Positions 27,801 to 36,140 of a stretch of 64,000 nt of DNA are shown in pieces; positions within the stretch are counted from its first letter, which is position 1, and each line of letters starts with the position of its first letter. The stretch is from Dactylorhiza incarnata (Eukaryota; Streptophyta; Magnoliopsida; Asparagales; Orchidaceae). Under the pieces are notes generated by a model, which was given only the letters and a program-made list of their open reading frames with translations, made no database searches and was not told the DNA's origin. Location of the stretch: positions 310,001 to 374,000 of the forward strand of contig JAWHQI010000527.1 of the NCBI GenBank assembly GCA_033032865.1, given 5' to 3'. The position numbers and the translations under genes were made by a program.

Positions 27801-30180
27801 GCTGTAAACATATGTATTAATGAACTCTTGTTGTATTGTCATTCCTAGTGTTTATCTTACCCTTAAAAGCCAAATTTTGTGTTTACTTCATTTCATGTGT
27901 GGCCGGCCTGCGAGCCGATGTTCGTATCCCACGTGTTGGTGTAAACATATGTAATAAAGAACTCTTGTTGTATTGTCATTCCTAGTGTTTATCTGACCCT
28001 TAAAAGCCAAATGTTGTGTTTACTTCTTCTCATGTGTGGCCGGCCTGCGAGCCGATGTTCGTATCCCACGTGTTGGTGTAAACATATGTAATAAAGAACT
28101 CTTGTTGTATTGTCATTCCTAGTGTTTATCTGACCCTTAAAAGCCAAATGTTGTGTTTACTTCTTCTCATGTGTGGCCGGCCTGCGAGCCGATGTTCGTA
28201 TCCCACGTGTTGGTGTAAACATATGTAATAAAGAACTCTTGTTGTATTGTCATTCCTAGTGTTTATCTGACCCTTAAAAGCCAAATGTTGTGTTTACTTC
28301 TTTTCATGTGTGACTGACCTGCGAGCCGATGTTCGTATCCCACGTGTTGCTGTAAACATATGTAATAATGAACTCTTGTTGTATTGTCATTCCTAGTGTT
28401 TATCTTACCCTTAAAAGCCAAATGTTGTGTTTACTTCATTTCATGTGTGGCCGGCCTGCGAGCCGATGTTCGTATCCCACGTGTTGGTGTAAACATATGT
28501 AATAAAGAACTCTTGTTGTATTGTCATTCCTAGTGTTTATCTGACCCTTAAAAGCCAAATGTTGTGTTTACTTCTTCTCATGTGTGGCCGGCCTGCGAGC
28601 CGATGTTCGTATCCCACGTGTTGGTGTAAACATATGTAATAATGAACTCTTGTTGTATTGTCATTACTAGTGTTTATCTTACCCTTAAAAGCCAAATGTT
28701 GTGTTTACTTCATTTCATGTGTGGCCGGCCTGCGAGCCGATGTTCGTATCACACGTGTTGGTGTAAACATATGTAATAAAGAAACTCTTGTTGTATTGTC
28801 ATTCCTAGTGTTTATCTGACCCTGAAAAGCCAAATGTAGTGTTTACTTCTTTTCATGTGTGGCCGACCTGCGAGCCGATGTTCGTATCCCACGTGTTGGT
28901 GTAAACATATGTAATAAAGAACTCTTGTTGTATTGTCATTCCTAGTGTTTATCTGACCCTTAAAAGCTAAATGTTGTGTTTACTTCTTTTCATGTGTGGC
29001 CGGCCTGCGAGCCGATGTTCGTATCCCACGTGTTGGTGTAAACATATGTAATAATGAACTCTTGTTGTATTGTCATTCCTAGTGTTTATCTTACCCTTAA
29101 AAGCCAAATATTGTGTTTACTTCATTTCATGTGTGGCCGGCCTGCGAGCCGATGTTCGTATCCCACGTGTTGGTGTAAACATATGTAATAAAGAACTCTT
29201 GTTGTATTGTCATTCCTAGTGTTTATCTGACCCTTAAAAGCCAAATGTTGTGTTTACTTCTTTTCATGTGTGGCCGGCCTGCGACCCGATGTTCGTATCC
29301 CACTGGTTGGTGTAAACATATGTAATAATGAACTCTTGTTGTATTGTCATTCCTAGTGTTTATCTTACCCTTAAAAGCCTAATATTGTGTTTACTTCATT
29401 TCATGTGTGGCCGGCTGCGAGCCGATTATCGTATCCCACGTGTTGGTGTAAACATATGTAATAAAGAACTCTTGTTGTATTGTCATTCCTAGTGTTTATC
29501 TTACCCTTAAAAGCCAAATATTGTGTTTACTTCATTTCATGTGTGGCCGGCCTGCGAGCCGATGTTCGTATCCCACGTGTTGGTGTAAACATATGTAATG
29601 AAGAACTCTTGTTGTATTGTTATTCCTAGTGTTTATCTGACCCTTAAAAGCCAAATATTGTGTTTACTTCATTTCATGTGTGGCCGGCCTGCGAGCCGAT
29701 GTTCGTATCCCACGTGTTGGTGTAAACATATGTAATGAAGAACTCTTGTTGTATTGTTATTCCTAGTGTTTATCTGACCCTTAAAAGCCAAATATTGTGT
29801 TTACTTCATTTCATGTGTGGCCGGCCTGCGAGCCGATGTTCGTATCCCAGTGTTGGTGTAAACATATGTAATAAAGAACTCTTGTTGTATTGTCACTCCT
29901 AGTGTTTATCTGACCCTTAAAAGCCAAATGTTGTGTTTACTTCTTTTCATGTGTGGCCGGTCTGCAAGCCGATTTCGTAACCCACGTGTTGGTGTAAACA
30001 TATGTAATAAAGAACTCTTGTTGTATTGTCATTCCTAGTGTTTATCTGACCCTTAAAAGCCAAATGTTGTGTTTACTTCATTTTATGTGTGGTCTGTCTG
30101 CGAGCCGATGTTTGTAACCCACGTGTTGGTGTAAACATATGTAATAAAGAACTCTTGTTGTATTGTCATTCCTAGTGTTT

Positions 30181-30344
30181 ACTTAAATAAATGCTTTCGT
30201 TATGTATGACTCTGAGTATGCTGAGATGGTTTTATTTGAAACTATTTAATCTAATTACATAACTCTTTTTACTGTTCATTTAATATGCCGTGGGGTCCCG
30301 GCCGGACCTACTATTATATTCTATGTAACGGGGATGGTGTTACA
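30181..30344 (+). repeat. Ty3/gypsy-type LTR, 3' portion (copy A)
   Basis: The last satellite monomer ends in CCTAGTGTTTACTTAAATAA and leads without a break into 164 bp of unique sequence ending in TGTTACA. That is followed by AG and a primer binding site. The same satellite-to-LTR transition occurs at 32427-32604, and the terminal part occurs at 38157-38245. I read this as the 3' end of an LTR whose interior holds the tandem repeats. No 5' LTR terminus (TG...) lies inside the window, so LTR length is unknown. Confidence 0.75.
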
Positions 30345-30356
30345 AGTTGGTATCAG
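30345..30356 (+). promoter_or_regulatory. Retrotransposon primer binding site (initiator tRNA-Met type), copy A
   Basis: TTGGTATCAG follows two bases after the LTR terminus. Nine bases match the TGGTATCAG complement of the plant initiator tRNA-Met 3' end; the next bases (CTAC) depart from the usual AGC. The site is repeated with the same spacing at 32607 and 38248. Confidence 0.75.
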
Positions 30357-30706
30357 CTACGGGTCTCGTTCCCTTTCCGCTGAATTCGCGGTCGAATTGT
30401 TTTAAGGGGCGGTGAGCACTGGTTTGCGTCGCTGTTAAATTTTTTAATTAACCAGTAAATGTCCACTTTAGTAAATGTCTTTTTTTAAATACTACTATGT
30501 AATATTGGTATTTTACATTCATTTATTAATAAGTAAATTAAGAGGGAGGGATTTATCTTTAGATTAATAAGTAAATACAAGGGGACGACTGAAGTGGGGG
30601 GTGGTACATGACTTTACACCTTCATTGGTGAATGTGTGTGTGTGTGTGTGAGGGTGGGGGGGGGGGGGGTGGGCAAATGATGGGGGAGACGAGTAGGGTG
30701 TGGGAC
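30357..30706 (+). other. Ty3 leader fused to pieces of the composite repeat
   Basis: From 30357 to about 30486 the sequence matches the Ty3 leader seen at 32617 and 38258. From about 30487 it matches the A+T-rich tails at 39775 and 46155 (TTTTTAAATACTA and following). From about 30581 it is a diverged copy of the G-rich block at 47985-48100, including the end with a G run, AATGATGGGGGAG and AGGGTGTGG. A (TG)9 tract lies at 30633-30650 and a 14-G run at 30656-30669. No gene is seen. The stretch appears to be an internally deleted retroelement body. Confidence 0.6.
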
Positions 30707-31348
30707 TCACCGCGACACCAATCTTATGTTTGCCATGTGGTACGGAGGGCTATGAAATTTACAGCGATGCGTGAGGGAGTGGCTTAGGCTGCGTTCTGCT
30801 TCAAAATGGTCAAGTGATAGCTTGTGGCTCTCGCAAGTTGAAAGTACATGAGAGGAACTATCCGGTCCACGACTTGAAGTTGGCGGCCATGATATTCGCA
30901 CTGAAATTGTGGCGGCACTACTTATATGTTGTGGAAGTTGATATCTTTGCTGACCATAAGAGCCTGAAGTATCTGTTGAATCAGAAAGAGTTAAATATGC
31001 GACAACGAAGGTGGATGGAGTTCCTTGGGGACTACATTTTCGAGATTCATTACACTCCCCCGGGAAGGGAAATGTTGTCGCAGATGCTTTGAGCCGGAGG
31101 GCTTTTGCGCAAGCCGACTGGATTCAGATGCATGATCCGCGTCTAATCAGTGACTTGGAAGCCTTGGAGATCTCCTGTGTGGTTAGAAGTTCTAGCACGA
31201 GTGCGTGCTTGAACTGGACAAAGGTGCAATACGACATCGCAGACAGAATACGACAAGCCCTGGAGCTTGATTCAAGCATGAAGCGCTACTTGGCGGAGAC
31301 CGGGGATGGGTCTGCTGCCGAGTTAGTGTTAGACCACAGTCTTTATTG
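30707..31348 (+). pseudogene. Ty3/gypsy pol fragment: RT C-terminus, RNase H and start of linker, decayed
   Basis: In an intact element this region would degrade the RNA strand during reverse transcription. The reading frame gives the RT/RNase H hinge (TPILCLP, about 30718), then YEIYSDA with the first catalytic Asp at 30766. An in-frame TGA follows at 30772-30774. Next come GLGCVLLQNGQVIACGS, VHERNYPVHDL, LWRHYLY and the third catalytic Asp in FADHKSL. The catalytic Glu of the usual HDLELAA motif is Lys (AAG, 30877-30879), fitting a G-to-A change. A C run at 31057-31061 appears to hold two extra bases: the frame shifts there and the usual NVVADALSR motif continues one frame over to 31348. 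About 85 further residues fit the region before integrase; integrase itself is absent. It ends abruptly in satellite sequence. Family assignment is firm; the exact lineage is not. Confidence 0.85.
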
Positions 31349-31603
31349 ATGTTGTGTTTACTTCTTTTCATGTGTGGCCGGCCTGCGAGCCGATGTTTAT
31401 AACCCACGTGTTGGTGTAAACATATGTAATAAAGAACTCTTGTTGTATTGTCATTCATAGTGTTTATCTGACCCTTAAAAGCCAAATGTTGTGTTTACTT
31501 GTTTTCATGTGTGGCCGGCCTGCGAGCTGATGTTTGTAACCCACGTGTTGGTGTAAACATATGTAATAAAGAACTCTTGTTGTATTGTCATTCCTAGTGT
31601 TTA
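31349..31603. repeat. 137-bp satellite, about 1.9 monomers
   Basis: Satellite sequence resumes at TGTTGTGTTTACTTC directly after the pol fragment and runs to the TRIM insertion point. It carries variants (CGATGTTTATAACC, CATTCATAG) not seen in the main array. Confidence 0.93.
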
Positions 31604-31787
31604 TGTGGGGACTCAACGCAACCAACTCAACCAAAAGCCCGGACTGTTGGTGAAGGCGCAATCTATCTTTTGTAGAGCTGGTCACCCGAGCAGGATCCGC
31701 GGGGCCACCAGTTAGGCCCACGAGGGACACGCCCTTCCGCTTCGAATAGCGCAGCACGCCGGGGCAATTGCTGACCGCATCCTAACA
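31604..31787 (-). repeat. TRIM 3' LTR (minus orientation)
   Basis: 184 bp, TGTTAGGATGCGG...CCCCACA on the minus strand, equal in length to its partner. Confidence 0.88.
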
Positions 31788-31842
31788 ATCCCCCCCAGCA
31801 ACGACCCGGGGTTTCGAACCCGCGACCCCCTCTGATACCACT
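31788..31842 (-). promoter_or_regulatory. TRIM internal domain with PBS and polypurine tract
   Basis: The minus strand reads AG, then TGGTATCAGAG (PBS, plus-strand 31830-31840), then a GGGTTCGAAACCC segment, then GCTGGGGGGGAT (polypurine tract, 31788-31799). The middle segment matches the T-arm/B-box pattern of tRNAs. On the plus strand it sits just before CTCTGATACCA, as the T-arm does in initiator tRNA-Met. Confidence 0.8.
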
Positions 31843-32026
31843 TGTGGGGACTCGACGCAACCAACTCGACCAAAAGCCCAGACTGTTGGTGAAGGCGCAA
31901 TCTATCTTTTATAGAGCTGTTCACCCGTGGAAGATCCACGGGGCAGCCAGTTAGGCCCACGGGGGACACGCCCTTCCGCTTCGAATAGCGCAGCACGCCG
32001 GGGCAATTGCTGACCGCAGCCCAACA
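31843..32026 (-). repeat. TRIM 5' LTR (minus orientation)
   Basis: 184 bp, TGTTGGGC...CCCCACA on the minus strand. Compared with the other LTR it differs at a modest number of sites (for example GTAGAGCTGG against ATAGAGCTGT on the plus strand), so the insertion is not very recent. Confidence 0.88.
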
Positions 32027-32437
32027 GTTTAACTGACCCTTAAAAGCCAAGTATTGTGTTTACTTCTTTTCATGTGTGGCCGGCCTGCGAGCCGATGTTC
32101 GTAACCCACGTGTTAGTGTAAACATATGTAATAAAAAACTCTTGTTGTATTGTCATTCCTTGTGTTTATCCGACCCTTAAAAGCCAAATGTTTTGTTTAT
32201 TTCTTTTCATGTGTGGCCGACGTGCGAGCCGATGTTCGTAACCCACGTGTTGGTGTAAACATATGTAATAAAGAACTATTGTTGTATTGTCATTCCTTGT
32301 ATTTATCTGACCCTTAAAAGCCAAATGTTGTGTTTACTTCTTTTTTTTGTGGCCGGCCTGCGAGCCGATGTTTGTAACCCACGTGTTGGTGTGTAAACAT
32401 ATGTAATAAATAACTTTGTTGTATTGTCATTCCTAGT
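32027..32437. repeat. 137-bp satellite, about 3 monomers
   Basis: The monomer interrupted by the TRIM continues at ACTGACCCTTAAAAGCC and is followed by diverged monomers with changed spacing (ATAAAAAACTC, a poly-T expansion near 32341, GTGTGTAAAC). The stretch runs into the second LTR 3' end. Confidence 0.92.
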
Positions 32438-32604
32438 GTTTACTTAAATAAATGCTTCCGTTATGATGACTCTGAGTATGCTGAGATGGTTTTATTTGAA
32501 ACTATTTAATTTAATTACATAACTCTCCTTACTGTTCATTTAATATGGCGTGGGGTCCCGGTCGGACCTACTGTTATATTCTATGTAACGAGGATGGTGT
32601 TATA
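32438..32604 (+). repeat. Ty3/gypsy-type LTR, 3' portion (copy B)
   Basis: Direct duplicate of 30181-30344, again entered from satellite through CCTAGTGTTTACTTAAATAA. The terminus is TGTTATA, one transition away from TGTTACA in copies A and C. Confidence 0.75.
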
Positions 32605-32815
32605 AGTTGGTATCAGCTACGGGTCTCGTTCATTTTCCGCTGAATTCGTGGTCGAATTCTTTTAAGGCGCGGTGAACACTTGTTTGCATCGCCGTTAAAT
32701 CATTTAATTAACCAGTAAATGTCCACTTTAGTAAATGTCTCTTTTTAAATACTATTATGTAATATTGGTATTTTACATTCATTTATTAATAAGTAAATTA
32801 AGAGGGAGGGAATTA
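32605..32815 (+). promoter_or_regulatory. Primer binding site and leader, copy B
   Basis: AG then TTGGTATCAG (32607-32616), followed by a leader matching 30357-30560. The leader is cut at 32815 by the Copia-type LTR beginning TGTTGGAACC. Confidence 0.7.
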
Positions 32816-33278
32816 TGTTGGAACCTTAGTTTTGATTTGAGTTAGGATCCATCTTTAATGTCTAAGTTTCTATCATAACACATCTTATAACTTAGATCAA
32901 ATCCCATTAAGATAAAATGCTGAAAATATATATAATTAATAGGCTGAGAAAATAAGAGAAAGATAAAAATTATACATGTTCTCTGTGTTCGACGAACGGC
33001 TATCTGCGTTCGACGAACGGCGCTCTGAGCTCGACGAAATCCAGCTGTCTCAGCGGTCGACGATCCCGTTTCAGCGGTTCAGTTGTACCCAGGTTGATTG
33101 GGGAACTACTATATATCTTGTGTCTTCTGGTTGTTTGGCTTGTTGCTTTTATTTCTTGTTGCTGTGCCTTCTTTGTTTTTGATTTTATCACTCACTCAGC
33201 TTTACATATATATATATCATTATTTTGAAATAACCTTAAACAAAGAGCTTTAATATTTAAGAACTAAACCTCCTTTCA
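32816..33278 (+). repeat. Copia-type LTR1, internally deleted (463 bp)
   Basis: Starts TGTTGGAACC and ends CCTTTCA. Relative to LTR2 it lacks about 1.08 kb: the sequence jumps from CAGCGGTTCAG to TTGTACCCAGGTTG, which in LTR2 lie near 34660 and 35711. Confidence 0.88.
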
Positions 33279-33280
33279 AT

Positions 33281-33293
33281 TGGTATCAGAGGG
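33281..33293 (+). promoter_or_regulatory. Primer binding site, Copia-type element, first internal region
   Basis: TGGTATCAGAGGG, two bases after the LTR1 end; 11 bases match the initiator tRNA-Met complement. Confidence 0.85.
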
Positions 33294-33366
33294 TAGTTGA
33301 TTATTTATACAGGCTAACACCTGAATCATAAAGATCACTTAGTTCTTAAAGTTTTTCTAAAATCTA

Positions 33367-33516
33367 ATGGCACAAGAAGATTTTTTAATCACTTCTTCCA
33401 CTAACTGTATTTATGATGCAGAACCATTTTCAAGTCTAAGTGAAGAAGAAGAAGAAGCAGAACAAAAGCCAGAAGATTTTGCATGTTGGTCATATATGGC
33501 TCAAACCACTACTTAG
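33367..33516 (+). pseudogene. Short gag-like leader ORF (49 codons), first copy
   Basis: The first ATG after the primer binding site opens MAQEDFLITSS and runs through an acidic run of five Glu to a TAG at 33514. The adjacent frame (33483-33884) continues with another acidic, then Lys-rich protein, which suggests one original gag frame broken by a shift near 33510. The second internal copy (35994) has the same arrangement with one Glu fewer, so the break predates the duplication. There is no CCHC knuckle and I find no domain I can name. This may be the remnant of a polyprotein N-terminus. Confidence 0.45.
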
Positions 33517-33884
33517 ATGCAGAATCTGAATCTGAACCAGAAAAAGTAACTGAGGTAACTTTAACTCCTAATTTTACTTCAGGACAAATCAAATCAGATT
33601 CTAAAATTCCATGTATAGATTTAATAGAATCTGAAAATGAAATCAGAAAAGGGTTGAAAATAAATATTTTGACTTCTGAATACAACACACTTAAAGAAGT
33701 TTTAAAATTATCAAAGGAACAAAATATTTCCTTGAAAAATAAATTTGAACAATCTTTTAAAGAAAAAGAAAAATTTTATGTTCAACAAAATAAATTTTCA
33801 AATTTATATTTTAATAAGATAAAAAAGCCAATATATCTAATTATAAGGCATTTTCTTTTATCTATCATAAACTTTTATAATTAA
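33483..33884 (+). pseudogene. Gag-like charged coiled-coil ORF (133 codons), first copy
   Basis: The frame overlaps the preceding ORF by 34 bp. Residues 12-25 are acidic (DAESESEPEKVTEV). From about residue 60 the sequence is rich in Lys, Glu and Asn with regularly spaced Leu and Ile (LKEVLKLSKEQ, LKNKFEQSFKEKEK), which suggests a coiled coil. Copia polyproteins often have such a charged region between the zinc knuckle and protease, but that link is inference. The copy at 36107-36508 is almost identical and also ends at NFYN. Having the same length in both copies fits either recent duplication or weak constraint. Confidence 0.4.
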
Positions 33885-34299
33885 ATAAGCAGTTATATGA
33901 TTCATTTGAATTTTTCTATCTTAAAACAAAGTCAGATAACTTCACATTCTTACAGACTTTCTCCAAAATTATGTTGAGCATTCTACTCAGATTGCATAGA
34001 TCAGAAATGATCAGAGCACTGAGTGTGAGTCTCTTCTGATTAAGGGGATTCTATAGAAAGAAGGTATCAGACAATGTTTTTCTGATTTTAAAATTCCTTA
34101 GAATCCAATAACAGCTAGCAATTCATAATATTAAATTCCTATTTAAATCAAAATCTAGGAATCAGAAATTGCTTAAATGTTTTTAAAAGAAGAAGAAATA
34201 ATGATTGAACATTTTCAAAAGAACAATATTTTTCAATAATCTCTGACCCCAATGCCTTAAGCTATTCAATATTTTTTTTATGCTTAGGTATCCTAAACC
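33885..34299. other. Non-coding remainder of first Copia-type internal region
   Basis: A+T-rich sequence with no ORF, tRNA or recognisable pol motif. It is repeated at 36509-36925 with few differences. Confidence 0.7.
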
Positions 34300-34367
34300 A
34301 AATAGGGGGAGATTGTTAAAACTTAGTCTTAATTTGGATTAGGATCCCAACTCAAATAGGGGGAGAT
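34300..34367 (+). promoter_or_regulatory. Duplicated polypurine tract and LTR start, first copy
   Basis: AAATAGGGGGAGAT occurs twice 54 bp apart, ending at 34313 and 34367. The first is followed by a diverged LTR start (TGTTAAAAC) of about 40 bp, the second by the real LTR2 (TGTTGGAACC). The second internal region has the same arrangement at 36926-36993. Confidence 0.8.
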
Positions 34368-34619
34368 TGTTGGAACCTTAGTTTTGATTTGAGTCAGGAT
34401 CCATCTTTAATGTCTAAGTTTCTATCATAACACATCTTATAACTTAGATCAAATCTCATTAAGATAGAAGACTGAAAATATATATAATTAATAGGCTGAG
34501 AAAATAAGAGAAAGATAAAAATTATACATGTTCTCTGCGTTCGACGAACGGCTATCTGCGTTCGACGAACGGTGCTCTGCGCTCGACGAATGATATTTAT
34601 TCTGCGCTCGACGAAATCC

Positions 34620-34775
34620 AGCTGTCTCAGCGGCCGACGATCCCGTCTCAGCGGTTCAGCGGTCGACGAACATATTGTCTCAGCGGTCGACAAACAGACC
34701 CTGTCTCAGCGGTCGATGAACAGACCTCGTCTCAGCGGTCGACGAACAGACCCCGTCTCAGCGGTCGACGAAAAG
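34620..34775. repeat. 26-bp minisatellite inside LTR2
   Basis: About five or six tandem units of roughly 26 bp built around GTCTCAGCGGTCGACGAACA. LTR3 carries the equivalent at 37248-37398 with more uniform units, while LTR1 has lost all but the first. Confidence 0.85.
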
Positions 34776-35353
34776 CTGCGTTCGACGATCTCAAGTCTGC
34801 GTTCGACGAATATTCAGCAGAAGCTCATAACGACGAATTAAATGTTCAGATCGACGAACTTGAAGCTGAGCTCGACGAATTTATCATCAGCAATAATATT
34901 TCTCCTTTCTCAGTTCGACTAAAATTATATATGCTGTCAGATTTAATAAAGCAATATTTTATCATTTCTATTGCTGCCTTCATAAATTAACATTATAGCC
35001 GTTGCGGCATTAAATAATATAGCCGTTGCAGATAAGTTAAAGACGACAATTTATCTTCTCGAGGATCTAGAAAATGAAAGAGACATTATCTCTTTCCTCT
35101 CTTGTCGGCAAGAATTCAAATCAGCCGAACAACTCTCCAGATTATATATTCAGAGAGAAGATCAGAGAAGAACAAGAAGAATAAGAGAAAAATGAATATA
35201 CAGATACAGGAAGAGAAAAACAGAGAAGTAAAAAGAAGAAACAGATCTAATATATTATTTATCTTATTTTTCCTAACTCATCTTTGCAGATCATCTTCAT
35301 CCCGAGACACCAAACAATATCATTTGCTCAGGATCAAACTGCATAAGAAGAAA

Positions 35354-35599
35354 ATGAGTTATTACAATCAAGAGAAGAAGCCTCCACAAACTGTCATCAA
35401 TTCAATCAGACAGGGGGAGGTCTTCAACATCATCTACAGAGATCCAATCTCAACAACCAATCAGGATCTCAAGAGTCTTCTCAGCAAAGAGAAGAACAAT
35501 ATATCTTTTCTCCTTCCCATCTTTTACAGGGTTAAAACTCCCTTCAAAAGTTACCCATTGGTGGGAAGACACCTGATCAAAAAATCCTGTTTGTTTTGA
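35354..35599 (+). other. Small ORF within the LTR (81 codons), function unknown
   Basis: ATG at 35354 opens MSYYNQEKKPPQT and continues through GEVFNIIYRDP to a stop at 35599. LTR3 has the same start and about 60 conserved residues (from 37980) before recombination replaces its end. The frame can also be extended upstream to 35102. I recognise no domain. Presence in both LTR copies may simply reflect their near-identity. Confidence 0.2.
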
Positions 35600-35690
35600 G
35601 CACCTGATCAAAAGCTCTGTGGTGTATGGACACCTGATCAAAAACTCCTTAGTGACAGAGCACCTGAACAAAACCTGTAGTGGATTCCTA
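35570..35690. repeat. 30-bp minisatellite inside LTR2
   Basis: CACCTGATCAAAA or a near copy starts at 35570, 35601, 35631 and 35661. The corresponding part is missing from LTR1 and LTR3. Confidence 0.85.
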
Positions 35691-35907
35691 CCAGTGGGTA
35701 GAAGAGTAAATGTACCCAGGTTGATTGGGGAACTACTATATATCTTGTGTCTTCTGGTTGTTTGGCTTGTTGCTTTTATTTCTTGTTGCTGTGCCTTCTT
35801 TGTTTTTGATTTTATCACTCACTCAGCTTTACATATATATATATCATTATTTTGAAATAACCTTAAACAAAGAGCTTTAATATTTAAGAACTAAACCTCC
35901 TTTCAAT

Positions 35908-35920
35908 TGGTATCAGAGGG
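35908..35920 (+). promoter_or_regulatory. Primer binding site, Copia-type element, second internal region
   Basis: TGGTATCAGAGGG, two bases after the LTR2 end; identical to 33281-33293 at a distance of 2627 bp. Confidence 0.85.
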
Positions 35921-35993
35921 TAGTTGATTATTTATACAGGCTAACACCTGAATCATAAAGATCACTTAGTTCTTAAAGTTTTTCTAAAATCTA

Positions 35994-36140
35994 ATGGCAC
36001 AAGAAGATTTTTTAATCACTTCTTCCACTAACTGTATTTATGATGCAGAACCATTTTCAAGTCTAAGTGAAGAAGAAGAAGCAGAACAAAAGCCAGAAGA
36101 TTTTGCATGTTGGCCATATATGGCTCAAACCACTACTTAG
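35994..36140 (+). pseudogene. Short gag-like leader ORF (48 codons), second copy
   Basis: Same start (MAQEDFLITSS) and same TAG as the first copy, one Glu codon shorter in the GAA run. See the copy at 33367 for interpretation. Confidence 0.45.

Larger units (their letters stand above)
1..30180. repeat. 137-bp satellite array, about 220 tandem monomers
   Basis: Every landmark recurs at 137 bp: the start of the GTAAACAT motif lies at 3, 140 and 277, and this continues to about 30180. The array enters from the left window edge in mid-monomer. Each monomer carries three short palindromes: ACATATGT, GGCCGGCC (an FseI site) and CACGTG. It also carries an AATAAA hexamer followed by a TTGTTGTATTG tract, which resembles a plant poly(A) signal. 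Copies differ by scattered substitutions, many of CpG-decay type (CACGTG to CACATG, GGCCGGCC to GACTGACC), and by rare 1-4 bp indels. No frame stays open for about 60 codons, so it is not coding. The family is not one I recognise by name. Confidence 0.97.
31604..32026 (-). mobile_element. Complete TRIM (terminal-repeat retrotransposon in miniature), 423 bp
   Basis: Two 184-bp direct repeats (31604-31787 and 31843-32026) flank only 55 bp. On the minus strand each repeat starts TGTT and ends CCCCACA. The 5' copy is followed by AG and the primer binding site TGGTATCAGAG. The 3' copy is preceded by the purine tract GCTGGGGGGGAT. The insertion is bounded by the 5-bp target duplication GTTTA (31599-31603 and 32027-32031) inside a satellite monomer. 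There is no coding capacity. Known TRIM elements are non-autonomous and depend on proteins from other retrotransposons. LTRs of this size and an internal domain of 55 bp are at the small end for the class. Confidence 0.9.
34368..35905 (+). repeat. Copia-type LTR2, full length (1538 bp)
   Basis: TGTTGGAACC...CCTTTCA, preceded by a polypurine tract and followed by a primer binding site at 35908. It contains two internal minisatellites (34620-34775 and 35570-35690) and a TATA-like CTATATATC at about 35737. It is near-identical to LTR3 over their shared length. Confidence 0.9.

Noticed and set aside
1..30180. CRISPR-like or ribosomal (5S) tandem array
   Set aside because: There are no unique spacers; the whole 137-bp unit repeats. 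No 5S rRNA internal promoter boxes were seen and the unit is far from a 5S gene in sequence.
34572..34841. ORF of 89 codons rich in Arg and Ser in LTR2 (repeated at 37198 in LTR3)
   Set aside because: It is the translation of the 26-bp LTR minisatellite; no start context or domain supports a protein.
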